From Alphaproteobacteria bacterium (GTDB lineage: Bacteria > Pseudomonadota > Alphaproteobacteria > Caulobacterales > Parvularculaceae), in contig JAUIMC010000011.1 of the NCBI GenBank assembly GCA_030433215.1, positions 62,001 through 126,000 on the forward strand: DNA of 64,000 nt, in the 5' to 3' direction. The position numbers and the translations under genes are program-made. The notes beneath the pieces were generated by a model. It was not told where the DNA came from. It saw only the letters and a program-made list of their open reading frames with translations, and searched no databases. This document shows, piece by piece, positions 37,795-47,440 of this stretch; the stretch's first letter is position 1, and the number at the start of each line of letters is the position of its first letter.

Positions 37795-38010
37795 CTCGAC
37801 CTCGGTTTGAGCGTCAAAAGGAGTATAGCGCCCCGTTCGCGGCGACGCCTTGTCTTAAATCAAGATGGGGGCCGGAAGCCCCAAATCAAGCCGCGCCCGG
37901 CAAAAAAGACGGGCCGAATCAGCCCCTTCCGGCCCGGCTTGTTTACAAACGGGACGCGAATGCGGAAAACGCTACCGCCTCATCACGGCTATCATAAAGG
38001 ATTTCACGCC

Positions 38011-39138
38011 ATGCCTGCCCTGCGCCCCGATATCGACCCTGACGGCCTCCTCGAATATTCCGTCGTTTATACGGACCGCTCCCTCAACCATATGTCGGCG
38101 GCCTTTCAGAAGGTGATGCGCTCGCTGAGCGGCGAGTTGAAAGGCGTCTACAACGCCGAGGCCCTGGCGCTTGTGCCCGGCGGCGGCACCTACGCCATGG
38201 AGGCCGTGGCGCGCCAGATCGCGACCGACAAGAAAGTGCTCGTGGTCCGCAACGGCTGGTTCTCCTTCCGCTGGACGCAGATCATAGAAGCCGGCGGCAT
38301 TGCAGACGAGACCATCGTCATGAAAGCGCGGCGCGCGGCGAACGCGCCTGACGCGCCCTTCGCCCCTGCCCCCATCGACGAGGTGACAGCGCGCATCGCG
38401 GCGGAAAAACCGGACGTCGTGTTCGCGCCCCATGTGGAGACGTCGTCGGGCATGATCCTGCCGGACGAGTATCTGAAACAGCTCGCCAAAGCGGCCCATG
38501 AGGCGGGCGCTGTCTTCGTGCTTGATTGCATCGCCTCGGGCTGCGTCTGGGTCGACATGAAAGAGACGGGCGTCGATTTCCTGATCAGCGCGCCGCAAAA
38601 GGGATGGAGCGCCTCGCCTTGCGCCGGCATCGTGATGATGAGCGAGCGCGGGCGCGAAAAGGTCAAAGCCACAAAAAGCACCAGCTTCGCCTGCGATCTC
38701 GGCAAATGGCTCGACATCATGGAGGCGTATGAAAAGGGCGGCCACGCCTATCACGCCACCATGCCCACAGACGCCTTGCGCGGATTCCTGGGCGCCGTTC
38801 TGGAGACCAAGAGCCAGGGCTATGACGCCATGCGCGAGGCGCAATGGGCGCTGGGCCGCAAGGTGCGCGCCCTCCTCGCCGCGCGCGGCTTTCCCTCCGT
38901 CGCCGCGGAAGGCTTCGCGGCGCCGGGCGTCGTCGTTTCCTATACGAACGACCCGGAGATCAAAAACGGATCGAAATTCGCGGCGCAAGGCTTGCAGATC
39001 GCCGCCGGCGTGCCGCTGCAATGCGACGAGGGCGAAAGCTTTTCGACCTTCCGCGTCGGCCTGTTCGGTCTCGACAAGCTGACGGATGTGGACGGCGCCG
39101 TCTCACGCCTCAAAAGCGCGCTGGACCGGATCGCCTAG
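38011..39138 (+). CDS. class V aminotransferase (alanine-glyoxylate/serine-pyruvate type)
   Basis: A 375-residue PLP-dependent fold-type I enzyme. The PLP lysine is in ISAPQKGWSASPC, and GGGTYAMEAVAR forms the phosphate-binding cup. Homologues transfer amino groups between serine, alanine or aspartate and glyoxylate or pyruvate. The ATG at 38011 follows AAAGGA; an upstream in-frame ATG would add an unconserved, basic stretch. The leader contains ten-base inverted arms (37869-37878 and 37926-37935). The precise substrate is undetermined. Confidence 0.87.
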   Translation: MPALRPDIDPDGLLEYSVVYTDRSLNHMSAAFQKVMRSLSGELKGVYNAEALALVPGGGTYAMEAVARQIATDKKVLVVRNGWFSFRWTQIIEAGGIADETIVMKARRAANAPDAPFAPAPIDEVTARIAAEKPDVVFAPHVETSSGMILPDEYLKQLAKAAHEAGAVFVLDCIASGCVWVDMKETGVDFLISAPQKGWSASPCAGIVMMSERGREKVKATKSTSFACDLGKWLDIMEAYEKGGHAYHATMPTDALRGFLGAVLETKSQGYDAMREAQWALGRKVRALLAARGFPSVAAEGFAAPGVVVSYTNDPEIKNGSKFAAQGLQIAAGVPLQCDEGESFSTFRVGLFGLDKLTDVDGAVSRLKSALDRIA

Positions 39139-39142
39139 TTAT

Positions 39143-39176
39143 AAAAAAAGCGCGGGACGCTGTAAGCGGCCCGCGC
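39143..39176. terminator. intrinsic terminator between convergent genes
   Basis: A seven-A run, then GCGCGGG, a 13-base loop and CCCGCGC. Read on the reverse strand the stem is followed by seven T residues, so it terminates the EF-hand gene; on the forward strand only CTTT follows, so it is weaker for the aminotransferase. Confidence 0.8.
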
Positions 39177-39201
39177 CTTTAATGTTGAAAGGCTAAGCGA
39201 C

Positions 39202-39540
39202 TTAGCCGTCGTCGCCATCTTTCATTTTTTCTTTTTTCTTCTTTTTCTTCTTCTCCATCTTGGCCTTGTGCATCGCTTTCATTTCTTCAAGCGAGACCAT
39301 GCCGTCATCGCCGGCGCCTTCGGCCATCTTTTCCCAGTGTTTTTCAGCTTTGCCGGCTTTGTAAGCGAGAAATTCCTCGCTCGAGATATTGCCGTCGCCA
39401 TTGGCGTCGACTTCGGCGAAATGGGCCTCCAGTTTGGCGTCCCAATCGACCTTGTCTTTCTTTTCGTGATGCTCGGCGAAGGCGCTGGCCGTCGCCAGCG
39501 CGCCGGCGCCGGCGAGAACGGAGAGTAACGTCTTTTTCAT
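39202..39540 (-). CDS. secreted EF-hand protein with Lys-rich tail
   Basis: A 112-residue exported protein. Signal peptide residues 1-22 end ASAFA. One canonical EF-hand loop, DANGDGNISSEE (near residues 45-56), should bind Ca2+. A second loop, GAGDDGMVSLEE, is degenerate at its first position. The end is extremely basic (KMEKKKKKKKEKMK) before an acidic DGDDG. Small periplasmic EF-hand proteins like this are frequent in marine alphaproteobacteria; function is not known. Confidence 0.82.
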   Translation of the reverse strand: MKKTLLSVLAGAGALATASAFAEHHEKKDKVDWDAKLEAHFAEVDANGDGNISSEEFLAYKAGKAEKHWEKMAEGAGDDGMVSLEEMKAMHKAKMEKKKKKKKEKMKDGDDG

Positions 39541-39710
39541 GGGGGCTCCCTCATTTGCAGTTTTAAAATACGGTCTGGCGCGCGGGGGTCGCGGCCAAGC
39601 CCGTAATGAAGGCTAACATGGAGCCTGCTCTCGATTGCGTGAGCTAAATTAATTGCAGGTAACTTCGCGCCTGCAAAAATAAATCCAAAACAAAGGCTCA
39701 GCAAAGCCCG

Positions 39711-41873
39711 CTAATGATGGCCTGGCGCATAAGGGTGCGAAATTGCTTTGTAATATTCAAGATCGTGCGGCGGCGGACTGACGCCTTCCGGCAGCGGCCG
39801 TCCGGAAACGGACTGAAAATAAGCAATCGATGCGTCGCGCCACCATTGCGCTTCTTTCTCCTGTATCGCCAGGAAATCCGCAATCTGATCGTAGCGCTCT
39901 TCGTCGATATGGCCTTCAAGGCCCGCCCATGTCTCGCGCATTTCGCGCACCTGCGCGACGCCTTTCGTGTACCGCATGACAAGTTCGTCCCAGAGGGAGC
40001 GGCCGGACGTCATCTCATAATCCCATGGCAGGCGATGAAACCAGAGAAGAAGATTTTCCGGCGTCCTGTCGGCATCGGCGTAAATGTCAGCGACCGGCGC
40101 TTCGTATTGCGCAACGGCGTTGGAGCCGGTTGGCGTGCGGTCGAACCCGATCCCCTCCTCATCGGCGCGATGATAATAGCAGGGGTTCCATTCGGGCCGG
40201 CCGAGATCGCAGACCCATGGGCCGGGCCCGTAATGATGGCCTGTCGCCATGAGATGCGTCAGGCCCAGAGGCGTCATGTAGTTCACCGCCGCCTCACGGC
40301 TTTCCATCATCATCTCGACGACCGGGCGCACGAAGTCTTCGTCATTGGTGAAGGTCATGCGCGCCCAGTCTTCGGCGATTTTTTCACTGTCGGCGTAAAC
40401 GTCCCAAGCGAGACGCCCGAAAGCGTACCAGTTCGCCTGATCGAAATGCGAGCCGGACCAGTTGCGGTCGGTCCCGACATTGCCGACGCCGGCGACGCCG
40501 GTCAGCGCCACATCCTGCAAACTGCCGTCGACCACTTTCGCCACCGTCGAGCCCTCGCCTTCCGCATAGGTGTCCGCGTCCAGCGCTTCCTCGAAATAAC
40601 CGCCGAGATAGACGAGATGCGTCGCGAAGCCGAGATATTCCTTGGTGATCTGGAACTCCATCATCAGCGGCGTTTGCGGCATGGCGCCGAACATCGGATG
40701 AAACGGCTCGCGCGGCTGGAAGTCGATGGGCCCGTTCTTGACCTGCACCAGCACATTGTCCGCGAACTTGCCGTCGAGCGGAACGAATTGCGTATAGGCC
40801 TGCTTGGCGCGGTCTTCCGGATTCAAGTCGGAATAAACGAAGGCGCGCCACATCACGATGCCGCCATGGGGCGCGAGCGCATCCGCCAGCATATTGGCGC
40901 CATCCACATGATTGCGGCCGTAATCCTGCGGGCCCGGCTGGCCTTCGGAATTAGCCTTGACGAGAAAGCCGCCGAAATCGGGGATCGCTTCATAGATTTC
41001 ATCAGCCTTGGCCTTCCACCAGGCGCGCACCGCCGGATCGAGCGGGTCGGCGGTGTCGAGGCCGCCGATTTCCATGGGCGCTGAAAACCGCGCGGTCTGA
41101 TAGATTTTGACGCCATAGGGCTTGAACACTTCTGCGAGCGCCGCCGCCTTCTCGATATAGGCGGGCGTCAGGGCCATGGCGTCGGCGTTCACATTGGTGA
41201 GCGAGACGCCATTGATCCCCAGCGAGGCGAGCGCGCGGGCGTAATCCGCGTAACGCGGATCGAGATAGTCGGGCAGCTTGTGCCAGTCCCAGATGGACGC
41301 GCCGGAATATCCGCGCTCCACCGTGCGGTCGAGATTGTCCCAGTGATTGATAATGCGCACATCGACGGACGGCGTTTCGACAATGTCGAGATCATCGATG
41401 CTTTCGCGCGTCTGCATCAGGCGCAGAAAATGAAACGCGCCATAAAGAACGCCGGCATCGGAATTGGCCGCGATTACCGCGCCGCTCTCGACGCTTCTTA
41501 TGGCGTAGCCTTCCGGCCCCAGCGCATCCATGTCGACGCCAGCGTCTTTCGGCAACGCGCCCTCGCCTGGGACCAGCCACAAATTGCCGCCGCGTTTCGC
41601 CTCGCTCGCAACAGGCGGCGCCGATCCCAGCATGCCGGACAGCCCGCGCTCGAGTTCCGCGACCGCAAGATCAAGCGTTTCGCTGCGCTCTTCAGGGACG
41701 ACGATCCGCTTTAATGCTGATTGGTATTGGCGCGCTTCGCCGCGCTCCATGGCCGGATAGCGCAGCCACAGATCGTAGCCGTCTTCCGCGCGGGCGGCGG
41801 CGCTGAGTTGCAGCAGAAAAACAATAATGACGGGAAAGACCCGCCAGGCCTTAAGGGCCTGATTCCTAAACAC
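39711..41873 (-). CDS. GH67 alpha-glucuronidase
   Basis: A 720-residue exported glycoside hydrolase that removes 4-O-methylglucuronic acid from xylo-oligosaccharides. Signal peptide 1-29, then the beta-sandwich domain, and the TIM barrel with predicted acid E310 (VKANSEGQPG) and base pair D384 (NGPIDFQPREP) and E406 (MMEFQIT), matching the known catalytic residues of Cellvibrio GlcA67A by position. The GTG start follows a GGAGG site. It sits alone: no xylanase, xylosidase, transporter or TonB receptor lies nearby. An exact 12-base palindrome lies 24-35 bases upstream. Confidence 0.96.
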   Translation of the reverse strand: MFRNQALKAWRVFPVIIVFLLQLSAAARAEDGYDLWLRYPAMERGEARQYQSALKRIVVPEERSETLDLAVAELERGLSGMLGSAPPVASEAKRGGNLWLVPGEGALPKDAGVDMDALGPEGYAIRSVESGAVIAANSDAGVLYGAFHFLRLMQTRESIDDLDIVETPSVDVRIINHWDNLDRTVERGYSGASIWDWHKLPDYLDPRYADYARALASLGINGVSLTNVNADAMALTPAYIEKAAALAEVFKPYGVKIYQTARFSAPMEIGGLDTADPLDPAVRAWWKAKADEIYEAIPDFGGFLVKANSEGQPGPQDYGRNHVDGANMLADALAPHGGIVMWRAFVYSDLNPEDRAKQAYTQFVPLDGKFADNVLVQVKNGPIDFQPREPFHPMFGAMPQTPLMMEFQITKEYLGFATHLVYLGGYFEEALDADTYAEGEGSTVAKVVDGSLQDVALTGVAGVGNVGTDRNWSGSHFDQANWYAFGRLAWDVYADSEKIAEDWARMTFTNDEDFVRPVVEMMMESREAAVNYMTPLGLTHLMATGHHYGPGPWVCDLGRPEWNPCYYHRADEEGIGFDRTPTGSNAVAQYEAPVADIYADADRTPENLLLWFHRLPWDYEMTSGRSLWDELVMRYTKGVAQVREMRETWAGLEGHIDEERYDQIADFLAIQEKEAQWWRDASIAYFQSVSGRPLPEGVSPPPHDLEYYKAISHPYAPGHH

Positions 41874-41896
41874 GAGCGCCGCCTCCGGTAATTTTT

Positions 41897-41908
41897 GTTA
41901 CCGGTAAC
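41897..41908. promoter_or_regulatory. candidate LacI-family operator for the alpha-glucuronidase gene
   Basis: GTTACCGGTAAC, a perfect 12-base palindrome with a central CG, the type bound by LacI/GalR repressors. It occupies the 44-base gap between thiG and the alpha-glucuronidase gene. A half copy CCGGTAA lies at 41885-41891. No LacI-type gene is in the window. Confidence 0.5.
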
Positions 41909-41917
41909 TTGCTATAT

Positions 41918-42688
41918 CTAGATCAGCCCGGCAAGCGGGCTCGAGGGGTCGGCGTAGCGCTTCTTCGGCATGCGCCCGGCGAGGTAAGCTTCGCGACCGG
42001 CGATGACAGCGTGCTTCATGGCGCTCGCCATCAGGATCGGGTCTTTGGCTTCCGCAATCGCCGTGTTCATGAGAACGCCGTCGCAGCCGAGCTCCATCGC
42101 GACCGCCGCATCCGAGGCGGTGCCGACGCCGGCGTCGACAATAACGGGTACGGAGGATTGTTCGACGATAAGCCGGATATTGACCGGGTTCATGATCCCG
42201 AGCCCCGAACCGATGAGCGAGCCCAGAGGCATGATCGCGCAGCAGCCCGCATCCTCGAGCTTCCTCGCATAAACCGGATCGTCAGAGCAGTAGACCATGA
42301 CGTCGAAGCCTTCCTTGATCAAAAGCTTCGCGGCGCGCAGAGTCTCTTCCATATCCGGGTAAAGCGTCTTCTGGTCGGAAAGCACTTCAAGCTTCACAAG
42401 CTCCCAGCCCCCCGCCTCGCGCGCCAGCCTGAGCGTGCGGATGGCATCCTCGGCGGTGAAGCAGCCGGCGGTGTTCGGCAAATAGAGATATTTCTCCGGG
42501 TCGAGATAATCGACCAGCAAGGGCTTGTCCTTGTCGGTGAGGTTCACACGGCGCACCGCCACCGTCACCATCTCCGCGCCAGCGGCTTCGGCCGCTTGCG
42601 CGTTCTGTTCATAGGTCTCGTATTTGCCGGTGCCGATAATGAGGCGGGAGTTCAGCTTGCGCCCCGCCACTTCCAGAATGTCAGACAT
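41918..42688 (-). CDS. thiG: thiazole synthase
   Basis: Forms the thiamine thiazole from deoxyxylulose phosphate, dehydroglycine and ThiS-thiocarboxylate. The 256 residues include [15 protein letters not shown], the Schiff-base lysine region [14 protein letters not shown], and [32 protein letters not shown]. thiS is just upstream on the same strand. The glycine oxidase ThiO that should supply the imine is encoded at 57 kb. Confidence 0.96.
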   Translation of the reverse strand: MSDILEVAGRKLNSRLIIGTGKYETYEQNAQAAEAAGAEMVTVAVRRVNLTDKDKPLLVDYLDPEKYLYLPNTAGCFTAEDAIRTLRLAREAGGWELVKLEVLSDQKTLYPDMEETLRAAKLLIKEGFDVMVYCSDDPVYARKLEDAGCCAIMPLGSLIGSGLGIMNPVNIRLIVEQSSVPVIVDAGVGTASDAAVAMELGCDGVLMNTAIAEAKDPILMASAMKHAVIAGREAYLAGRMPKKRYADPSSPLAGLI

Positions 42689-42705
42689 TGATCAACCTTC
42701 CGTCC

Positions 42706-42906
42706 TTATCCGCCGCCGACGAACTGGACGATTTCGATGCGGTCGCCGTCGGCGAGCGCCGTTTCCCCAAAGAGCGATTTCGGCACGATCTCGAGATTGC
42801 GCTCCACGGCGATTTTCCGCGGCTGAAGCTCCAGCGCAGAGAGGAGCCCGGCCACGGTCATCGGGCCGTCAAATCTCTTTTCTTCGCCATTCACGGTAAT
42901 ATCCAT
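42706..42906 (-). CDS. thiS: sulphur carrier protein ThiS
   Basis: A 66-residue ubiquitin-like sulphur carrier that ends VGGG, the C-terminal glycine pair that is adenylated and thiocarboxylated by ThiF. The N-terminal VNGEEKRF and VERNLEIVPKS match the family. It lies 17 bases before thiG in one operon. ThiF is not in the window. Confidence 0.93.
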   Translation of the reverse strand: MDITVNGEEKRFDGPMTVAGLLSALELQPRKIAVERNLEIVPKSLFGETALADGDRIEIVQFVGGG

Positions 42907-43042
42907 GAAAATTCAATCTCTTCGGTCTATTGCCCGGGGGCGGGCCCCGGACTAATACCGGGGGCTTCGCGCCTTCAGGGCTGAGATGTAGAAAGGCGCG
43001 GCGGACCCCGCAAGGAAGAACAGGGGAAAACGGCGGAAAACC

Positions 43043-43498
43043 ATGGCTTCGAAGACCATCTATGTCCTCAACGGGCCGAATCTCAACCTTCTGGGGACCC
43101 GGGAGCCCGAAATCTACGGGACGACGACGCTTGCCGACATCGAGGCGGCGACAAAGGCGCGGGCCCAGGAATTGGGCTATGCGGTCGAGTTCCGCCAGTC
43201 CAACGCCGAGGGAACCCTGATCGACTGGGTCCAGGAGGCGTCCGCCAAGGGGGCCGGGCTGATTATCAATCCGGGCGCCTACACGCACACCTCAATCGCC
43301 CTTTTCGACGCCCTGACGGCGGCGAAACCGCCGAAAATCGAGCTGCACCTGTCCAATATCCATGCCCGCGAGGCCTTCCGGCGTCATTCGATGACGGCGG
43401 CGGCGGTCGACGGGGTGATCATGGGGCTGGGCGCGGCGGGCTATCGTTTCGCCCTCGAAGCCCTTAAAAGCCTTATCGAAAGCCGCACGGCCTCTTAA
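43043..43498 (+). CDS. aroQ: type II 3-dehydroquinate dehydratase
   Basis: Dehydrates 3-dehydroquinate to 3-dehydroshikimate, following AroB. The 151 residues have LNGPNLNLLGTREPEIYG with the lid and catalytic region, NPGAYTHTSIAL, and ELHLSNIHARE with the active-site His. It is followed by accB and accC, the conserved alphaproteobacterial order. Confidence 0.97.
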   Translation: MASKTIYVLNGPNLNLLGTREPEIYGTTTLADIEAATKARAQELGYAVEFRQSNAEGTLIDWVQEASAKGAGLIINPGAYTHTSIALFDALTAAKPPKIELHLSNIHAREAFRRHSMTAAAVDGVIMGLGAAGYRFALEALKSLIESRTAS

Positions 43499-43554
43499 GG
43501 CCGCCTTCCAAAGGAATTTCAGCGGCGCGTTGCATTTGAAGAAGCGGGAACTCA

Positions 43555-44016
43555 ATGTCCGACAGAAAAGACCAGAAGGATCGTGAAGCGGAAGTCGCGT
43601 GGATTCGCGAGCTCGCCGGGATTCTGGAAGAAACCGGCCTGACCGAAATCGAAATCGAGAAAGACGACACAAGGCTGCGCGTTTCCCGCCAGGGCGGCGC
43701 CGCGGCCTACGCCGCGCCGCCCCCGGCCCCGGCGCCGCAGGCGATCGTCCAGAGCCCGCCGCCCGCAGCGGCTGAGGCGCATTCGAACGCCGTTAAATCG
43801 CCCATGGTGGGCACGGCCTATCTGTCGCCCTCGCCCGGCGCCGATCCCTTCGTGCGCGAAGGCGCGCAAGTCGCGGAAGGCCAGACCGTGATGATCGTCG
43901 AGGCGATGAAAACCATGAACCCCATCGCCGCGCCCCATGGCGGCAAGGTCGTGAAGATTCTCGTATCCGACGCACAGCCGGTCGAGTTCGACGAACCGCT
44001 CATCATCATCGAATAG
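43555..44016 (+). CDS. accB: biotin carboxyl carrier protein of acetyl-CoA carboxylase
   Basis: A 153-residue BCCP. An N-terminal helical region (1-45), an Ala/Pro-rich linker (APPPAPAPQ) and a C-terminal biotinyl domain with the biotin lysine in EAMKTMN. It is 19 bases before accC in one operon. Confidence 0.97.
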   Translation: MSDRKDQKDREAEVAWIRELAGILEETGLTEIEIEKDDTRLRVSRQGGAAAYAAPPPAPAPQAIVQSPPPAAAEAHSNAVKSPMVGTAYLSPSPGADPFVREGAQVAEGQTVMIVEAMKTMNPIAAPHGGKVVKILVSDAQPVEFDEPLIIIE

Positions 44017-44034
44017 CGGAACAGACGGGAAGAA

Positions 44035-45378
44035 ATGTTCAACAAGGTCCTGATCGCCAATCGCGGTGAAATCGCCCTTCGCATTCACCGGGCGTGCAAG
44101 GAGCTCGGCATTTCGACAGTCGCCGTGCACTCGACCGCCGACGCCGACGCCATGCATGTGCGCCTCGCCGATGAAAGCGTATGCATCGGCCCGCCGGCGC
44201 CCAAAGACAGCTATCTCAACATTCCCGCGATCATCTCGGCCGCGGAAATCACCGAAGCCGACGCCATTCATCCGGGCTACGGGTTCCTGTCTGAGAATGC
44301 GCGCTTTGCGGAAATCGTCGCCGCCCACAACATCACTTTTATCGGTCCGGATGCGGAGCATATCCGCGTTATGGGCGACAAGATCGCCGCCAAGGAAGCC
44401 GTGGGCAAGGCCGGCATTCCGCTGGTGCCGGGCTCCGACGGGGCCGTCCTCTCCTTTGAGCAGGCGCAGGAAGCGGCTGAAAAGATCGGCTATCCGGTGC
44501 TCGTGAAAGCCGCGGCCGGCGGCGGCGGGCGCGGTATGAAAGTCGCGAAAACGCCCGCCGATCTCTCCGAAGCGCTTTCCACCGCCAAGGCTGAAGCCAA
44601 GGCCGCCTTCGGCGACGACGCGGTCTATCTCGAAAAATACCTGACCCTGCCGCGCCATATCGAATTGCAGATCATCGCCGACAGCCACGGCAATGTGGTC
44701 CAGCTCGGCGAGCGCGACTGCTCGCTTCAGCGCCGCCACCAGAAAGTGCTCGAAGAAGCGCTGTCCCCGGCGCTCGACGACAAGGAGCGCGCCCGGATCG
44801 GCGAGACGGTGAGAAAAGCCATCGAGAAGATCGGCTATCTCGGCGCCGGCACCATCGAGTTCCTCTATGAGAACGGCGAGTTCTATTTCATTGAGATGAA
44901 CACCCGCCTGCAGGTCGAACATCCGATCACCGAACAGGTGACGCGCATCGACCTCGTGCGCGAACAGATTCTCGTCGCCGCCGGCAACAAGCTGAGCTTC
45001 ACCCAGGAAGACGTCGTCTTCAAAGGCCACGCCATCGAGTGCCGGGTGAATGCGGAAAACCCGCGCACCTTCCGCCCCTCGCCCGGCGAGATCACGCAGT
45101 TTCACCCGGCGGGCGGTCCCGGGGTGCGCTTCGATTCAGCCGTCTATACCGGCTACAAGATCCCGCCCTATTACGACTCGATGATCGGCAAGCTGATCGT
45201 CTATGCCGACAATCGCGAAAACTGCATCGCGCGGCTGCGCCGAGCTCTGTCGGAAATGGTGTTTGTGGGCGTCGAGACGACCGTGCCACTGTTCATGGAT
45301 CTCGTCGAAGACCCGGATTTCCAGAAGGGCGACTATCACATCCACTGGCTCGAAGAGTGGCTGGAGGGCCAGGACTAG
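44035..45378 (+). CDS. accC: biotin carboxylase
   Basis: Carboxylates BCCP-biotin using ATP and bicarbonate. The 447-residue ATP-grasp enzyme begins [23 protein letters not shown] and includes the glycine-rich loop [10 protein letters not shown] and the catalytic [13 protein letters not shown] region. The stop TAG overlaps the stop of the convergent ABC permease gene; both use the shared CTAG. Confidence 0.98.
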   Translation: MFNKVLIANRGEIALRIHRACKELGISTVAVHSTADADAMHVRLADESVCIGPPAPKDSYLNIPAIISAAEITEADAIHPGYGFLSENARFAEIVAAHNITFIGPDAEHIRVMGDKIAAKEAVGKAGIPLVPGSDGAVLSFEQAQEAAEKIGYPVLVKAAAGGGGRGMKVAKTPADLSEALSTAKAEAKAAFGDDAVYLEKYLTLPRHIELQIIADSHGNVVQLGERDCSLQRRHQKVLEEALSPALDDKERARIGETVRKAIEKIGYLGAGTIEFLYENGEFYFIEMNTRLQVEHPITEQVTRIDLVREQILVAAGNKLSFTQEDVVFKGHAIECRVNAENPRTFRPSPGEITQFHPAGGPGVRFDSAVYTGYKIPPYYDSMIGKLIVYADNRENCIARLRRALSEMVFVGVETTVPLFMDLVEDPDFQKGDYHIHWLEEWLEGQD

Positions 45379-46502
45379 TCGAGCGTTCCCCGGAAGCGCA
45401 AAAGCGCGATCCCTGCGAGCACCAGCAAAATCAGCACAAGCGGCCCGAGATCGCCGGCAATGTCGGCGAGCCCCGCCCCTTTCAGCATGATCTCCCGCAC
45501 CATGCGCAGGAAATGCGTATTGGGAATGACCTCGCCGATAGCGCGCGCCCAGACCGGCATGGCGCGGAAGGGAAACATGAACCCCGACAAGAGAATCGAC
45601 GGCAGAAAGACGAAAAACGTCATCTGCATGGCCTGCATCTGCGTTTTCGCCACGGTCGAAATCAGATAGCCGAGCATGAGATTGGTGAGGATGAAAACGG
45701 ATATGACCAGGAGAAACGCGAGCGCATCTCCCATGAAAGGAATGTGGAACACGAAGCGCGCCGCAAGGAGAATGATCGCCGTCTGAATGGCGCCGACAAT
45801 GATATAGGGCGTCGTCTTGCCGACCATGATTTCCAGCGGGCGCACAGGCGAGGACAACAGCGCTTCATAGGTCCCCCGCTCGCGCTCGCGGGTGAGCGCG
45901 ATCGAGGTAATCATCGTCATGGTCATGGTCAGGATGACGCCGAGAAGGCCCGGCACGATGTTGAAGGCGGTGACGCCTTCGGGATTATATTGCCGGTGGA
46001 TGACGACATTATAAGGCGGCGCGCCGCCGCGAAGCCTTACCGGCAGGCGTTCGAGCTCCGGCTCGAAGGCGCGCCGGGCGATTTCACCGATCGCCCCGAC
46101 GACGCCGGAGGCCGCCACAGGGTCCGACGCATCGGCGGCGACGAGAATTTCCGGCCGCTCGCCACGCACGAAGTCGCTCTCGAAATTCTCCGGAATGACG
46201 ATGAGGAAATTCACCTTGCCGGACCGCAGCAGCTCTTCGCCTTGCGCGTCCGTGTGCACGATGTCGGTGATCTCCACATAGGTCGACTGTCTGAGCGACG
46301 CGAGAAAGCTGCGGGTCAGCGGGCCTTCGTCGCGCAGCTCCACCGCGGCGGGCAAATGGCGCGGATCGGTGTTGATGGCGAAGCCGAACAGCGCGAGCTG
46401 CATCACCGGCACCATGATCATGATCGCGAAGGTCGGCCGGTCCCGGCGCATCTGCACCAGTTCCTTGATGAAGACGGCGGCGATGCGCGAAAAGGAGATC
46501 AT
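45375..46502 (-). CDS. ABC-2 type permease (YbhS/YbhR-like)
   Basis: A 375-residue membrane protein with an N-terminal helix, a large extracytoplasmic domain (about 45-175) and five more helices, the ABC2_membrane_3 layout. Conserved [26 protein letters not shown] follows TM2. It closes a four-gene operon (TetR, HlyD, ATPase, permease) with four-base overlaps. It resembles the E. coli ybhGFSR exporter but has one permease gene instead of two, so it would act as a homodimer. The substrate is unknown. Confidence 0.92.
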   Translation of the reverse strand: MISFSRIAAVFIKELVQMRRDRPTFAIMIMVPVMQLALFGFAINTDPRHLPAAVELRDEGPLTRSFLASLRQSTYVEITDIVHTDAQGEELLRSGKVNFLIVIPENFESDFVRGERPEILVAADASDPVAASGVVGAIGEIARRAFEPELERLPVRLRGGAPPYNVVIHRQYNPEGVTAFNIVPGLLGVILTMTMTMITSIALTRERERGTYEALLSSPVRPLEIMVGKTTPYIIVGAIQTAIILLAARFVFHIPFMGDALAFLLVISVFILTNLMLGYLISTVAKTQMQAMQMTFFVFLPSILLSGFMFPFRAMPVWARAIGEVIPNTHFLRMVREIMLKGAGLADIAGDLGPLVLILLVLAGIALLRFRGTLD

Positions 46503-47440
46503 GCGGCGTCTCCGACGCCGAAATTATCGTCGCTCTCGGCCATCAGATAGATGAAGGCTTCTTCGAGGCCCGCCTCGATTTCCGCGACGCGCACGCCGGG
46601 CTCGCCCCGCACCTTATCGACGGCGGCGGCGAGCTTTTCCCGGTCCTTGCCGCAAACATGAATCGAGGCGCCGAAGCGCGCGAGAATATCAACGCCCGGC
46701 GCGTGTTTCAGTTTTTCCGACAGCTTGTCGAGATCGCCATTGTCGAGCTTGAAGGCATGAAGCCCAAGCTGATCGGGAATCTCCGCGGTCGGCGCGTCGA
46801 GCAGTTTCTTGCCATAGGCGATATAGGCAATGCGGTCGCATTGCACCACTTCATCCATGTAGTGGGTCGAGACCAGCGTCGTGACGCCCTGGCTGGCGTA
46901 ATGGCGGATCGTGTCCCAGAAGTCGCGCCGCGCTTTCGGATCGACGCCGGCTGTTGGTTCGTCCAGCAGCAATAATTGCGGCTCGTGGATCATGCAGGCG
47001 GCAAGCGCCAGGCGCTGTTTCCATCCTCCCGACAGACTGCCCGCAAGCTGGCCGGCGCGCCCTTCAAGCCCGAGCGATGCAATCGCCTCATCGACGCGCT
47101 GACGCATCCGGTCCAACCCGTAAAGCCGCGCGAAGAATTCGAGATTCTCCCGGATGCTGAGGTCTTCATAGAGCGAAAAGCGCTGCGTCATATAGCCGAC
47201 ATGGGCCTTGATCTCGGTGCTCTCATGAAGAACGTCGTAACCGAGACAGGTCCCCTCGCCTTCGTCCGGTTTCAAGAGCCCGCAGACCATGCGGATGGTC
47301 GTCGTCTTGCCCGAGCCGTTCGGCCCCAGAAAGCCGTAGATCGAGCCGCGCGGCACATTGAGATCGAAATGATCGACAACGGTCTTGTCCCCGAAACTTT
47401 TCGTCAGACCGCGCACGTCGATGACGGTTTCGCCGGTCAT
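46499..47440 (-). CDS. ABC transporter ATP-binding protein (YbhF-like)
   Basis: A 313-residue single ATPase. Walker A GPNGSGKTTTIRM, signature LSGGWKQRLALAACM, Walker B LLLLDEPTAGVD and the H-loop STHYMDE are present, followed by a C-terminal domain of about 90 residues. E. coli YbhF has two fused ATPase domains; here there is one. It overlaps both neighbours by four bases. Confidence 0.95.
   Translation of the reverse strand: MTGETVIDVRGLTKSFGDKTVVDHFDLNVPRGSIYGFLGPNGSGKTTTIRMVCGLLKPDEGEGTCLGYDVLHESTEIKAHVGYMTQRFSLYEDLSIRENLEFFARLYGLDRMRQRVDEAIASLGLEGRAGQLAGSLSGGWKQRLALAACMIHEPQLLLLDEPTAGVDPKARRDFWDTIRHYASQGVTTLVSTHYMDEVVQCDRIAYIAYGKKLLDAPTAEIPDQLGLHAFKLDNGDLDKLSEKLKHAPGVDILARFGASIHVCGKDREKLAAAVDKVRGEPGVRVAEIEAGLEEAFIYLMAESDDNFGVGDAA

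Noticed and set aside
37795-37870. TATACT and CTTGAT words upstream of clpB, as a heat-shock promoter
   Set aside because: The two boxes are about 30 bases apart, far from the spacing of sigma32-type promoters.
42975-43020. GGCTGAGAT followed by GACCCC, resembling part of a TPP riboswitch near thiS
   Set aside because: The motif is on the forward strand, ahead of aroQ and not thiS, and the second conserved block (CCTGATC with its stem) is absent.
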